NCBI GenBank assembly: GCA_045538075.1
Contig: JAZSQT010000057.1
Coordinates: 1-22,151, forward strand
Direction of reading: 5' to 3'
Length of the DNA stretch: 22,151 nucleotides
Source: JAZSQT01 sp045538075
GTDB lineage: Bacteria; Chrysiogenota; Deferribacteres; Deferribacterales; Mucispirillaceae
Position numbers and translations under genes: made by a program. Below the pieces are notes generated by a model. That model worked only from the letters and a program-made list of their open reading frames with translations. It was not told where the DNA came from and searched no databases. This document shows positions 7,020 through 14,373 of this stretch, in pieces. The number at the start of each line of letters is the position of its first letter. The first letter of the stretch is position 1.

Positions 7020-8098
7020 TGGTTGGATTATATATTCACATTCCTTTTTGCAATAAAAAATGTCCTTATTGCAATTTCTATTCTACAACTTCCTTTGATA
7101 AAAATTTAATTACAGCTTATTTTAATGCTTGTTTACAAAGCCTATATCATCAAAACAAGAAGAAATTTGATACTATTTATATTGGTGGTGGCACTCCATC
7201 ATCTATTCCTGTTAATATATTATCAGAATTTATTGATAAAATATTAAAATATATTGATTTTTCTGGCTATGAATTTTCTATAGAAGCAAACCCAGAAAGT
7301 GTTACAGACGATTTTATTTCGTTATCAAAAAATTATAATATTTCAAGAATTTCTTTAGGAGTGCAGAGTTTAAATGATGAAGTATTAAAATTGTTAGGCA
7401 GAATCCATACAAGCAGAAAAGCATTAGATGTAGCAGAAAAAATTTTAAAATCAGATATTAATTTAAATACTGATATGATTTTTGATATTCCAATGGTTAA
7501 TAAATCAGTTATTTTTGATACTGCAAAAAAATTATGTAGTCTAAATCATTCTCACATATCTGCATATTCTTATACACCAGATGATAGAGATTTTTTACAC
7601 GGTTTTGATAATGATGAAACTCAATATGAAGAAATTGAAGAAATTTTATTAAATTATAATTTTAAAAAATACGAAATTTCTAATTTTGCAAAAGATAACA
7701 AACAAAGTATTCATAATATTATTTATTGGGATAGTGATGAATATATAGGCATTGGAGCTTCTGCTCATTCTATGATTTATTCTGATACTGGATTAAGGTT
7801 GCGATATTCCTTTATTAATGATATACATAAATATATTAATAATCCATATAAATACGATTTTTTTGAAGAATTAGATAATGAAGTATCTTTTAAAGAATCA
7901 GTTATTATAGGATTAAGAATGATTAATGGAATAAATATATTAAAACTTCAAAAAATGTTTGGTAAAATGCCTATAAATTTGTTAAATAATATTAACAACT
8001 ATGTAAGTAAAGGATTATTAGAATGGGATACAGATTATTTAAGAACAACAAAAAAAGGGCAATTACTTTTGGAATCCCTTTCATCTGCTTTGTGGTAA
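7019..8098 (+). CDS. hemW: Radical SAM haem chaperone HemW
   Basis: A 359-residue member of the HemN/HemW radical SAM family. The cluster motif is Cys11-x3-Cys15-x2-Cys18 followed by Asn-Phe, near the very N-terminus as in HemW. YIGGGTPS (54-61), EANPES (89-94), RISLGVQS (110-117) and GRIH (127-130) are family blocks. HNIIYW (232-237) matches the HNxxYW haem-binding motif of HemW. HemW delivers haem to respiratory enzymes and lacks the coproporphyrinogen oxidase activity of HemN. It starts with GTG, whose first base is the last base of the previous stop codon. The 3' end overlaps the next gene by 76 bases. Confidence 0.93.
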   Translation: MVGLYIHIPFCNKKCPYCNFYSTTSFDKNLITAYFNACLQSLYHQNKKKFDTIYIGGGTPSSIPVNILSEFIDKILKYIDFSGYEFSIEANPESVTDDFISLSKNYNISRISLGVQSLNDEVLKLLGRIHTSRKALDVAEKILKSDINLNTDMIFDIPMVNKSVIFDTAKKLCSLNHSHISAYSYTPDDRDFLHGFDNDETQYEEIEEILLNYNFKKYEISNFAKDNKQSIHNIIYWDSDEYIGIGASAHSMIYSDTGLRLRYSFINDIHKYINNPYKYDFFEELDNEVSFKESVIIGLRMINGINILKLQKMFGKMPINLLNNINNYVSKGLLEWDTDYLRTTKKGQLLLESLSSALW

Positions 8099-8358
8099 TT
8101 AGTGTAGTTTCTATATCTACAGATGCTATTTCTGGATGTGCTGGAGATTGTATGACTTGTCATCCTACTCTTGAAAACAGTCCAGAACACCAATCTCTTA
8201 AAACTTGTAAAAATTGTCATAACGATTCTAAACCTAAATTAAAAATATCATCAATGAATGATGGTTGTGGCGATAGGTGTTTTATGTGTCATAATCAATG
8301 GCCTAAAGATGGAGCTCATGCAAGTTTAGATAATTGTCTTGAATGCCATGAAAAATAA
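8023..8358 (+). CDS. Small exported tetrahaem cytochrome c
   Basis: A 111-residue protein with four CxxCH haem sites at Cys43, Cys62, Cys86 and Cys105. It begins with a basic n-region (KNNKKR) and a hydrophobic core (13-33), so the mature protein should be periplasmic with haem attached there. The sequence is a twofold internal repeat: each half has GC-x3-CxxCH, then a His (56 and 99), then CxxCH. The two spare cysteines, Cys39 and Cys82, sit in identical positions. The ATG at 8023 gives a complete signal peptide and has AAGGA 8 bases upstream, although it lies 76 bases inside hemW in another frame. It probably carries electrons, but the partner is unknown. Confidence 0.88.
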   Translation: MGYRLFKNNKKRAITFGIPFICFVVISVVSISTDAISGCAGDCMTCHPTLENSPEHQSLKTCKNCHNDSKPKLKISSMNDGCGDRCFMCHNQWPKDGAHASLDNCLECHEK

Positions 8359-8456
8359 TGATATATAAATATACTGCTTTCTTGCGAGGTGCTTTATTAT
8401 CAAGCGTATTTGGGTTTATTTTGCTCCATACAAATTTTTTATTTTTCTTGCATTAA
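8358..8456 (+). CDS. Possible 32-residue leader ORF before msbA (uncertain)
   Basis: An ATG overlapping the cytochrome stop codon (TAATG) opens a 32-codon frame rich in hydrophobic residues (MIYKYTAFLRGALLSSVFGF and on). It runs past the proposed msbA start and stops at 8456. It could merely couple translation into msbA, or be chance. There is no family recognition and no own Shine-Dalgarno. Confidence 0.2.
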   Translation: MIYKYTAFLRGALLSSVFGFILLHTNFLFFLH

Positions 8457-10120
8457 TTGCATCTGCTTTGACGGCTTCAACAGATGGAGCATTAGCTTAT
8501 TTAGTAAAAGATGTCCTTGATGATATTTTTATTGCAAAAAATGATACTTTACTAAAGATAATACCTTTTATAGTAGTATTCGTCTATTTTGTTAAAAGTT
8601 TTTTTCGCTTTGCTCAAAGTTTTATAATGGGGTTTGTTGGTCAAAAAGTCATTACAAAATTAAGAAATATATTATTTGCTAAAATTTTAAATCTACCAGT
8701 TAGATTTTTTTCAGACCAATCTACTGGTGTGTTAATGTCTAGAATTACTAACGATATATATTTACTTCAAGCATCAATCCCAGCAATTATTACTATAATT
8801 CGTTCTGTTATTACGATTGTAATTCTTGTTGGCGTTATCTTATATATGAATTGGAAATTAGCATTAATTGCTATTGTTTGTTATCCATTTTTTATACACC
8901 CAATGGTTCTAATTAGCAAAAAAATTCGTAAATATACTACTAAAGGACAAGAACAAATGGGTGATTTAAACTCTACTTTACAAGAAGCATTTTCTGGCGT
9001 TAGAGTAGTTAAAGCCTTTGTTAGCGAAGATAAAGAAATTAAAAAATTTGAAAAGATAAACAATAAGTTATTAAAATATAACATAAAATCAATTTTAGCT
9101 GGCGAAGTTACTAGCCCTCTAATGGAATTTATTGGAGCCTTTGGTATTGCAGCAATCATCTATATAGGTGGAAGCCAAGTAATTAGTGGCAGTATTACAG
9201 CTGGTGCTTTCTTTTCTTTCTTAGCTGCATTAACTATGGTTTATCAACCAGTTAAAGATATAGGCAATTCAAACAACTTGTTCCAAGCAGCAATGGCAGC
9301 AGCAAAACGTATTTTTGATATGTTAGACACAAATAATGATATTCTTGAAAATAATGGTTCAATAATATGTGATGCTAATAATAAAAATATTACTTTTGAA
9401 AAAGTATCCTTTAAATATAGCGATGATGCTCCTTACGTTTTAGATAATATATCATTATCTATTCCTTATGGTTCAAAAGTTGCCTTTGTCGGTCATTCTG
9501 GAGCTGGCAAATCTACAATGACAAATCTTATACCAAGATTTTATGATGTTTCTGATGGAAAAATATTAATTGGTGATACAAATATTAAAGATTTTGAAGT
9601 TCACTCTTTAAGAAAAAATATTGGTTTAGTATCTCAAGAACCTTTCTTATTTAATGATACCATAAAAAACAATATTGCATACGGACAAGAAAATTATACT
9701 GATGAAGATATTGAAAAAGCAGCAAAAGCAGCATACGCCGATGAATTTATCAACGAATTACCAGAAAAATATGAAACTATGACTGGTGAGAGAGGTGTTA
9801 AATTATCGGGAGGTCAAAAACAACGCATTACTATAGCAAGGGCATTATTAAAGAACCCTCCTATACTAATCCTTGATGAGGCAACTAGTTCTCTTGATAC
9901 AGAATCAGAAAAAGTTGTTCAAAAAGCATTAGATAATTTAATGGTTGGTAGGACATCTTTTATTATAGCCCATAGATTAAGCACAATTCTAACTTCAGAT
10001 AAAATAGTAGTTTTAAATGAAGGTAAGGTTGAAGCTGTTGGCAAACATGAAGAACTTTTATCATCATCTCCTACTTATAAAAAATTATACGAAATGCAGT
10101 TTAGAGGCGAAAATTCTTGA
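8396..10120 (+). CDS. msbA: Lipid A exporter ATP-binding/permease MsbA
   Basis: A half-transporter of 574 residues that should flip lipid A-core across the inner membrane as a homodimer. The N-terminal membrane domain has about six helices, and the C-terminal ATPase is complete: Walker A GHSGAGKST (366-374), Q-loop Gln414, LSGGQ (470-474), ILILDE (490-495) and His526. The first ATG is far inside, and a TTG at 8468 would remove the first helix. The frame upstream reads IIKRIWVYFAPYKFFIFLAL, the normal MsbA start, back to ATT 8396, which has GAGG 6 bases before it. I therefore propose an AUU start. Neighbouring LPS genes support MsbA over a generic drug exporter. Confidence 0.9.
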   Translation: MIKRIWVYFAPYKFFIFLALIASALTASTDGALAYLVKDVLDDIFIAKNDTLLKIIPFIVVFVYFVKSFFRFAQSFIMGFVGQKVITKLRNILFAKILNLPVRFFSDQSTGVLMSRITNDIYLLQASIPAIITIIRSVITIVILVGVILYMNWKLALIAIVCYPFFIHPMVLISKKIRKYTTKGQEQMGDLNSTLQEAFSGVRVVKAFVSEDKEIKKFEKINNKLLKYNIKSILAGEVTSPLMEFIGAFGIAAIIYIGGSQVISGSITAGAFFSFLAALTMVYQPVKDIGNSNNLFQAAMAAAKRIFDMLDTNNDILENNGSIICDANNKNITFEKVSFKYSDDAPYVLDNISLSIPYGSKVAFVGHSGAGKSTMTNLIPRFYDVSDGKILIGDTNIKDFEVHSLRKNIGLVSQEPFLFNDTIKNNIAYGQENYTDEDIEKAAKAAYADEFINELPEKYETMTGERGVKLSGGQKQRITIARALLKNPPILILDEATSSLDTESEKVVQKALDNLMVGRTSFIIAHRLSTILTSDKIVVLNEGKVEAVGKHEELLSSSPTYKKLYEMQFRGENS

Positions 10121-11172
10121 AGTTTTTACCATTTGTAAAAAAAGAAATTAGAAAGAATAATAGAATAATCATATCTCGCACCGATAAGATAGGTGATTTA
10201 ATTCTTTCTATCCCCTCTTTTTATATGGTTCGTAAAATGTTTCCTGAAAGCCATATAGTAGTTTTAGTTAGAAAATATAATGCTCCTATCGTAAAAAATT
10301 TATCATTTATTAACGAAACATGGATTATTGATGAAGATAAAGACGAATTTGATAAAAAGTTAAAAGATTTTAATGCCGACATATTTGCTGCATTATATTC
10401 TGATAATAGAGTATTAAAAATGGCATTAAAATCTAATGCAAAATATAGAATAGGACCTTTGTCTAAACCTTTATCTTGGTTCGTTTATAATTATGGCATT
10501 TATCAAAAACGTTCTAAGTCAATAAAAAATGAAGCAGAATATAATCTTGATATTATTAAATCAATTAACCCAGAATTGTTTAATAAAAATTTTGAAATTA
10601 ATGGAAGAATTAAATATAGTGTTGAAAATCAAAATAATGCTATAAATTATTTAAAATCAAACGATATAAATACTCCATTTATTCTAATACACCCATTTAT
10701 GGGTGGCTCTGCAAAAAATTTAACTGATAAGGAATATACTCTCCTTACTCAAAAAATTTCTGAAATAGATAGTAGTATAAATATAATTCTAACTTCATCT
10801 GAAAGTGATTTTGATAGATTAAAAATAATTAAATCTAATTTAAAAAATAGTAACATTTATATTTATAAAAATGGTAGCGATATTCTTGATTTAGCAGCAT
10901 TGATAGATAAGTGTGAATTATACGTTGGTGGCTCAACTGGGCCAAGTCATATAGCAGGAAATTTTAGAAAAAAATCTGTATTAATATACCCTGCAAAAAA
11001 AAGTCAATCACCTACAAGGTGGGGACTTTTTGGCAATAACGATGCAACGTATATTATACCAGATAAAGATAATTTAAATGAAGATTATTCAAAAAAAACT
11101 TTTGATAATATAAGTGATGATTTTTTATCTAAATCAGCAAAAATTATTTACGACAAATTTAAGGGATTATAA
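10117..11172 (+). CDS. Glycosyltransferase family 9 (heptosyltransferase-like)
   Basis: A 351-residue protein with the WaaC/WaaF/WaaQ layout of two Rossmann-like domains. The N-terminal SRTDKIGDLILSIPSF (20-35) is the acceptor-side motif. The C-terminal half has HPFMGGSAKN (192-201), the nucleotide-sugar loop GGSTGPSHIAG (271-281) and SPTRWGLFG (298-306). It should add a heptose or related sugar to the LPS inner core on the cytoplasmic face. It starts at TTG 10117, overlapping the msbA stop (TTGA), with GAGG 9 bases upstream. The position between msbA and a second glycosyltransferase fits core assembly. Which core position it modifies cannot be read from the sequence. Confidence 0.9.
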   Translation: MKFLPFVKKEIRKNNRIIISRTDKIGDLILSIPSFYMVRKMFPESHIVVLVRKYNAPIVKNLSFINETWIIDEDKDEFDKKLKDFNADIFAALYSDNRVLKMALKSNAKYRIGPLSKPLSWFVYNYGIYQKRSKSIKNEAEYNLDIIKSINPELFNKNFEINGRIKYSVENQNNAINYLKSNDINTPFILIHPFMGGSAKNLTDKEYTLLTQKISEIDSSINIILTSSESDFDRLKIIKSNLKNSNIYIYKNGSDILDLAALIDKCELYVGGSTGPSHIAGNFRKKSVLIYPAKKSQSPTRWGLFGNNDATYIIPDKDNLNEDYSKKTFDNISDDFLSKSAKIIYDKFKGL

Positions 11173-11181
11173 GGCGTTCTA

Positions 11182-11958
11182 ATGAAAGATATACTACTTT
11201 CAGTATCAATAATATCTTATAATGAAGAAAGCAGAATTAAATTAGTGTTAGACAGTATTAAAGATATAGCAGATGAAATAATCGTAGTAGATTCTTTTTC
11301 AGATGATAATACCGTTAGTATAGCTAAAGAGTATGGAGCAAAAGTTTTTAGCGAAGAATGGAAAGGATTTACTCTTCAAAAAAATTCATCAATGGAAAAA
11401 TGCTCTGGAAAATGGATATTATGTCTTGATTGTGATGAAGAAATTACGAAAGAATTATCAACAGAAATTAAAAATATTATAAATAGTAGTAACAACAATT
11501 TTTCTGGTTATATTATTAATAGAAAAACTAAATATCTTGGTAAATTACTAAAATATTCTTGGCAACCAGATAACAAGTTGCGTCTCGTAAAGAAAGATGC
11601 AAACCCTAAATGGATTGGTGAAAATGTCCATGAATCTTTATCTATAGAAGGAAATACGAGTTATCTTAAAAACTTTCTTATACATCACTCATACAAAGAC
11701 ATTACTGACCATATGAATAAAACCATTAAATATGCTAAATTATCGGCTACTGATTATTATAAGAAAGGCAAAAAAGCCAGTATTTTAAAGTTGTTATTTT
11801 CACCAATTTTTGCTTTTAATAAACTCTATTTTTTAAATAAATCTTTTTTAGATGGTGTAGTTGGTTTAATTGCTGCAGCAAGTGCATATATTTATGCTTT
11901 TCTTAAATATGCGTATTTATGGAATATGCAAAAAGAGAAAGATAAAAATGATAAATAA
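11182..11958 (+). CDS. Glycosyltransferase family 2, WaaE/KdtX-like
   Basis: A 258-residue GT-A enzyme. SVSIISYNEE (7-16) begins the nucleotide-binding fold, VDSFSDDNT (36-44) follows, and the metal-binding DxD is Asp83-Cys-Asp85 in CLDCDEE. The KWIGENVHESL block and the C-terminal membrane-associating segment ending FLKYAYLW match LPS-core family members that add glucose or a similar sugar to heptose. Length is normal. The start has AAGG about 10 bases upstream and lies 9 bases after the previous gene. Its 3' end overlaps lpxK. Donor and acceptor sugars are inferred only from family and context. Confidence 0.88.
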   Translation: MKDILLSVSIISYNEESRIKLVLDSIKDIADEIIVVDSFSDDNTVSIAKEYGAKVFSEEWKGFTLQKNSSMEKCSGKWILCLDCDEEITKELSTEIKNIINSSNNNFSGYIINRKTKYLGKLLKYSWQPDNKLRLVKKDANPKWIGENVHESLSIEGNTSYLKNFLIHHSYKDITDHMNKTIKYAKLSATDYYKKGKKASILKLLFSPIFAFNKLYFLNKSFLDGVVGLIAAASAYIYAFLKYAYLWNMQKEKDKNDK

Positions 11959-12868
11959 TACGAAAGTTATATCTATAGGCAATATAGTTTTAGGTGGTGC
12001 TGGAAAAACTCCACATACAATAGAAATAGCAAACCAGTTTGTAAAAGACGGCAAAAAAACTGCAATTTTATCATTAGGTTATAAAGGTAAATTAGGTTAT
12101 AAGTTAAATGTTATATCTGATGGCAATAAAATTTTTTATAAACCTCCTTTAGCTGGTGATGAACCTTATATGATGGCTACTCAATGTCCAAATGTTGCTA
12201 TAATAACTGGAAAATCAAGACAATTATCTCTTGATTATGCCGTAAAAAATTTTGGCACTAATATAGCTATTTTAGATGACGGTTTTCAACATAACAAAAT
12301 AAAAAAAGATGTAGAAATTTTATTATTAGATTATAAAAACCCTATTTCTACTGGCTTTATTTTTCCTTTTGGTTATTTAAGACAAATGCCACAAGCTATA
12401 AAAAAGGCAGATATTATTATTTTTACGAGAAGTTCTAAAGATATAATTCCAGAAAAAACTAAGAGATATATTGATACGCCACACATCTTTTTTAGCAAAA
12501 CTAAAACAGAAAATATTGTTTTTCAAAATAATATTTATAATAAAGATAACCTTAAAGGAGCAAATGTATTTGCTTATTCAGCTGTAGCAAATAATAAATC
12601 TTTTTATAACTCATTAATAGAATTAGGAACTAATGTAACTTTTTTTAAAGGTTTTAGAGACCACAATTTGCCACCAATAAGATTTATAGAAAATTTAATA
12701 GAAAATTCTCAAAAAAATAATATAGATTTTATTGTTACAACGCAAAAAGATTTCGTTAAACTGCCAGAAAAATATCAAAGTTATTTTTCTTATTTAAAAA
12801 TGGATATAGATATAATTAATAGACAATTATTTTTTGATACATTAAATAATATGATTAAAAAAACTTAA
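11948..12868 (+). CDS. lpxK: Tetraacyldisaccharide 4'-kinase LpxK (short N-terminus)
   Basis: This kinase phosphorylates the 4' position of the lipid A disaccharide. From ATG 11948 it has 306 residues, with Walker A GGAGKT (16-21), GDEP (70-73), DDGFQH (110-115), FRDHNLPP and TQKDFVKL, all LpxK blocks. SRGY is SLGY. The family normally has about 45-50 residues before the Walker region, including a membrane-binding helix; here only 15 remain. In-frame starts further upstream (ATG 11909, ATG 11894, TTG 11870) lie inside the previous gene. They would add a plausible RIYGICKKRKIK stretch, so the true start is uncertain. No clear Shine-Dalgarno decides it. It is the last gene of the long operon. 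Confidence 0.9.
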   Translation: MINNTKVISIGNIVLGGAGKTPHTIEIANQFVKDGKKTAILSLGYKGKLGYKLNVISDGNKIFYKPPLAGDEPYMMATQCPNVAIITGKSRQLSLDYAVKNFGTNIAILDDGFQHNKIKKDVEILLLDYKNPISTGFIFPFGYLRQMPQAIKKADIIIFTRSSKDIIPEKTKRYIDTPHIFFSKTKTENIVFQNNIYNKDNLKGANVFAYSAVANNKSFYNSLIELGTNVTFFKGFRDHNLPPIRFIENLIENSQKNNIDFIVTTQKDFVKLPEKYQSYFSYLKMDIDIINRQLFFDTLNNMIKKT

Positions 12869-12892
12869 AATTAAAATGTAATTAGATAATAA

Positions 12893-12925
12893 AATAAGAT
12901 AAATTCATTATTAATTTATCTTATT
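12893..12925 (+). terminator. Terminator ending the 10-kb operon
   Basis: A perfect 13-bp inverted repeat (AATAAGATAAATT, 7-base loop, AATTTATCTTATT) lies 24 bases after lpxK, followed by TATTGTTGTT. The stem is AT-rich and the T tract imperfect, but the position and perfect symmetry fit a terminator. It may work in both directions. Confidence 0.6.
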
Positions 12926-12989
12926 TATTGTTGTTAAGTATTAGAAAATATTTTTTAATTTTTATATTACAATTACTTACAGAGTTTAT

Positions 12990-13040
12990 AATACAATAAT
13001 TAATACAATACTTGTATTTTATCTATTGATAATGTATTAT
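12990..13040 (+). promoter_or_regulatory. Promoter with overlapping palindromic operator candidate
   Basis: TTGTAT (13012-13017), a 17-base spacer and TATTAT (13035-13040) form a good sigma-70-type promoter 27 bases before the aminotransferase ATG. The -35 overlaps the palindrome AATACAA-TAC-TTGTATT (13002-13018). A direct repeat of AATACAATA sits one turn upstream (12990-12998). Three half-sites over the -35 suggest a repressor or activator site. The regulator is unknown. Confidence 0.5.
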
Positions 13041-13067
13041 GACAAGATAAAGTTTTAGGTAGGAAAC

Positions 13068-14372
13068 ATGAACACATTTGCAAAATCTCTTAATGAAAAT
13101 ATTGCCGGCGTAAATTTATATGTGCTTGATATGTTATCAGAATTAGGCAAATCTCTTTATATGCCAAAAGGCATTATTTCTCAATCATCTGAAGCAAAAG
13201 CAAAAACAAGCAAATTTAACGCAACCTTAGGTATAGCAGCCTCAAGTAATGGTCCAATGTATCTTGATTGTTTATATGGTCATTTGCACGATTTAGATCC
13301 TACTCAAATTTTTACTTACGCTCCATCATCAGGAATAAATGATTTACGTTTAGCATGGAGAGAAAAACTTTTAATTGATAATCCTTCTTTAAAAAACAAG
13401 AGTATTAGCTTGCCAGTAGTTACAAATGCTATTACACACGGTTTAAGTATCGTGGCTGATATGTTTGTTGATAAAGATAACTATGTAGTATTACCAGATA
13501 AATTTTGGGGCAATTATAGATTAACTTTTGGTTTAAGACGAGGAGCAGAAATCGTTACTTATAGCCTTTTTAATGGTCATAATACTTTTAATGTAGAGGG
13601 TTTATTATCAAAAGTTAGAGAATGTAGTAAACCTCAAAATAAAGTTATAGTTATATTAAATTTTCCAAATAACCCTACTGGATATACACCTAGTGAAGAA
13701 GAAATGATTAAAATAGCTGACGGTCTTACAGAAATTGCAGAATCAGGTGTAAACATTGTAGCTATTGCAGATGATGCTTATTTTGGGTTATTTTTTGATG
13801 ATACTTCTTTTAAAGAATCTATATTTTCTTTATTAATTAGTAGAAGTGCTAATTTACTTCCTATTAAGTTAGATGGAGCTACTAAAGAAGAATTTGCTTG
13901 GGGCTTGAGAGTTGGCTTTATAACTTTTGGTTCAGCTGGCTTAGGAGACCAATCATCATTGTTTGATGCCCTTGAAACTAAAGTATCAGGTATTATTAGA
14001 GCGACTATATCAAATGTAACAAATCTATCTCAATCAATAATATTAAAGAGTATCAAACATCCAGAGTTTTATAAACAAAGACAAGAGTTAAATAATATTA
14101 TTAAAAATAGATGTATAAAAGTTAAATCAATTCTTGAAAATAATAATTTTAGTGATGAATTTACTGCCTATCCATTTAATTCTGGATATTTTATGTGTAT
14201 AAAGTTACATAGAGTGAATGCAGAATCTTTAAGAATCCATTTATTAGATAAATACAAAATAGGTGTAATCAGCACTAATAATACAGATATAAGAATTGCA
14301 TTTTCTTCAGTAGAAGAAAGTGATTTAGACGAAATGTTTTCTACCATTTATAAGGCTTGTAAAGAAATATAA
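13068..14372 (+). CDS. Class I/II PLP-dependent aminotransferase
   Basis: A 434-residue fold-type I aminotransferase. FTYAPSSGINDLR (82-94) is the substrate/PLP entry block. NFPNNPTGY (198-206) gives the Asn that contacts the PLP ring hydroxyl, and IADDAY (233-238) gives the Asp contacting the ring nitrogen. Lys273 in DGATKEEFAWG is the likely Schiff-base lysine, Arg281 contacts phosphate, and DIRIAF near the C-terminus supplies the carboxylate-binding Arg. It probably transfers amino groups between an amino acid (aromatic, aspartate or similar) and a 2-oxoacid; the substrate cannot be read. AGGA precedes the ATG. The next gene follows after 1 base. Confidence 0.9.
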   Translation: MNTFAKSLNENIAGVNLYVLDMLSELGKSLYMPKGIISQSSEAKAKTSKFNATLGIAASSNGPMYLDCLYGHLHDLDPTQIFTYAPSSGINDLRLAWREKLLIDNPSLKNKSISLPVVTNAITHGLSIVADMFVDKDNYVVLPDKFWGNYRLTFGLRRGAEIVTYSLFNGHNTFNVEGLLSKVRECSKPQNKVIVILNFPNNPTGYTPSEEEMIKIADGLTEIAESGVNIVAIADDAYFGLFFDDTSFKESIFSLLISRSANLLPIKLDGATKEEFAWGLRVGFITFGSAGLGDQSSLFDALETKVSGIIRATISNVTNLSQSIILKSIKHPEFYKQRQELNNIIKNRCIKVKSILENNNFSDEFTAYPFNSGYFMCIKLHRVNAESLRIHLLDKYKIGVISTNNTDIRIAFSSVEESDLDEMFSTIYKACKEI

Positions 14373-14373
14373 T

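Noticed and set aside
8468..10120. TTG 8468 as the start of msbA
   Set aside because: It would remove most of the first transmembrane helix and the conserved preceding segment, which are encoded in frame upstream behind a GAGG.
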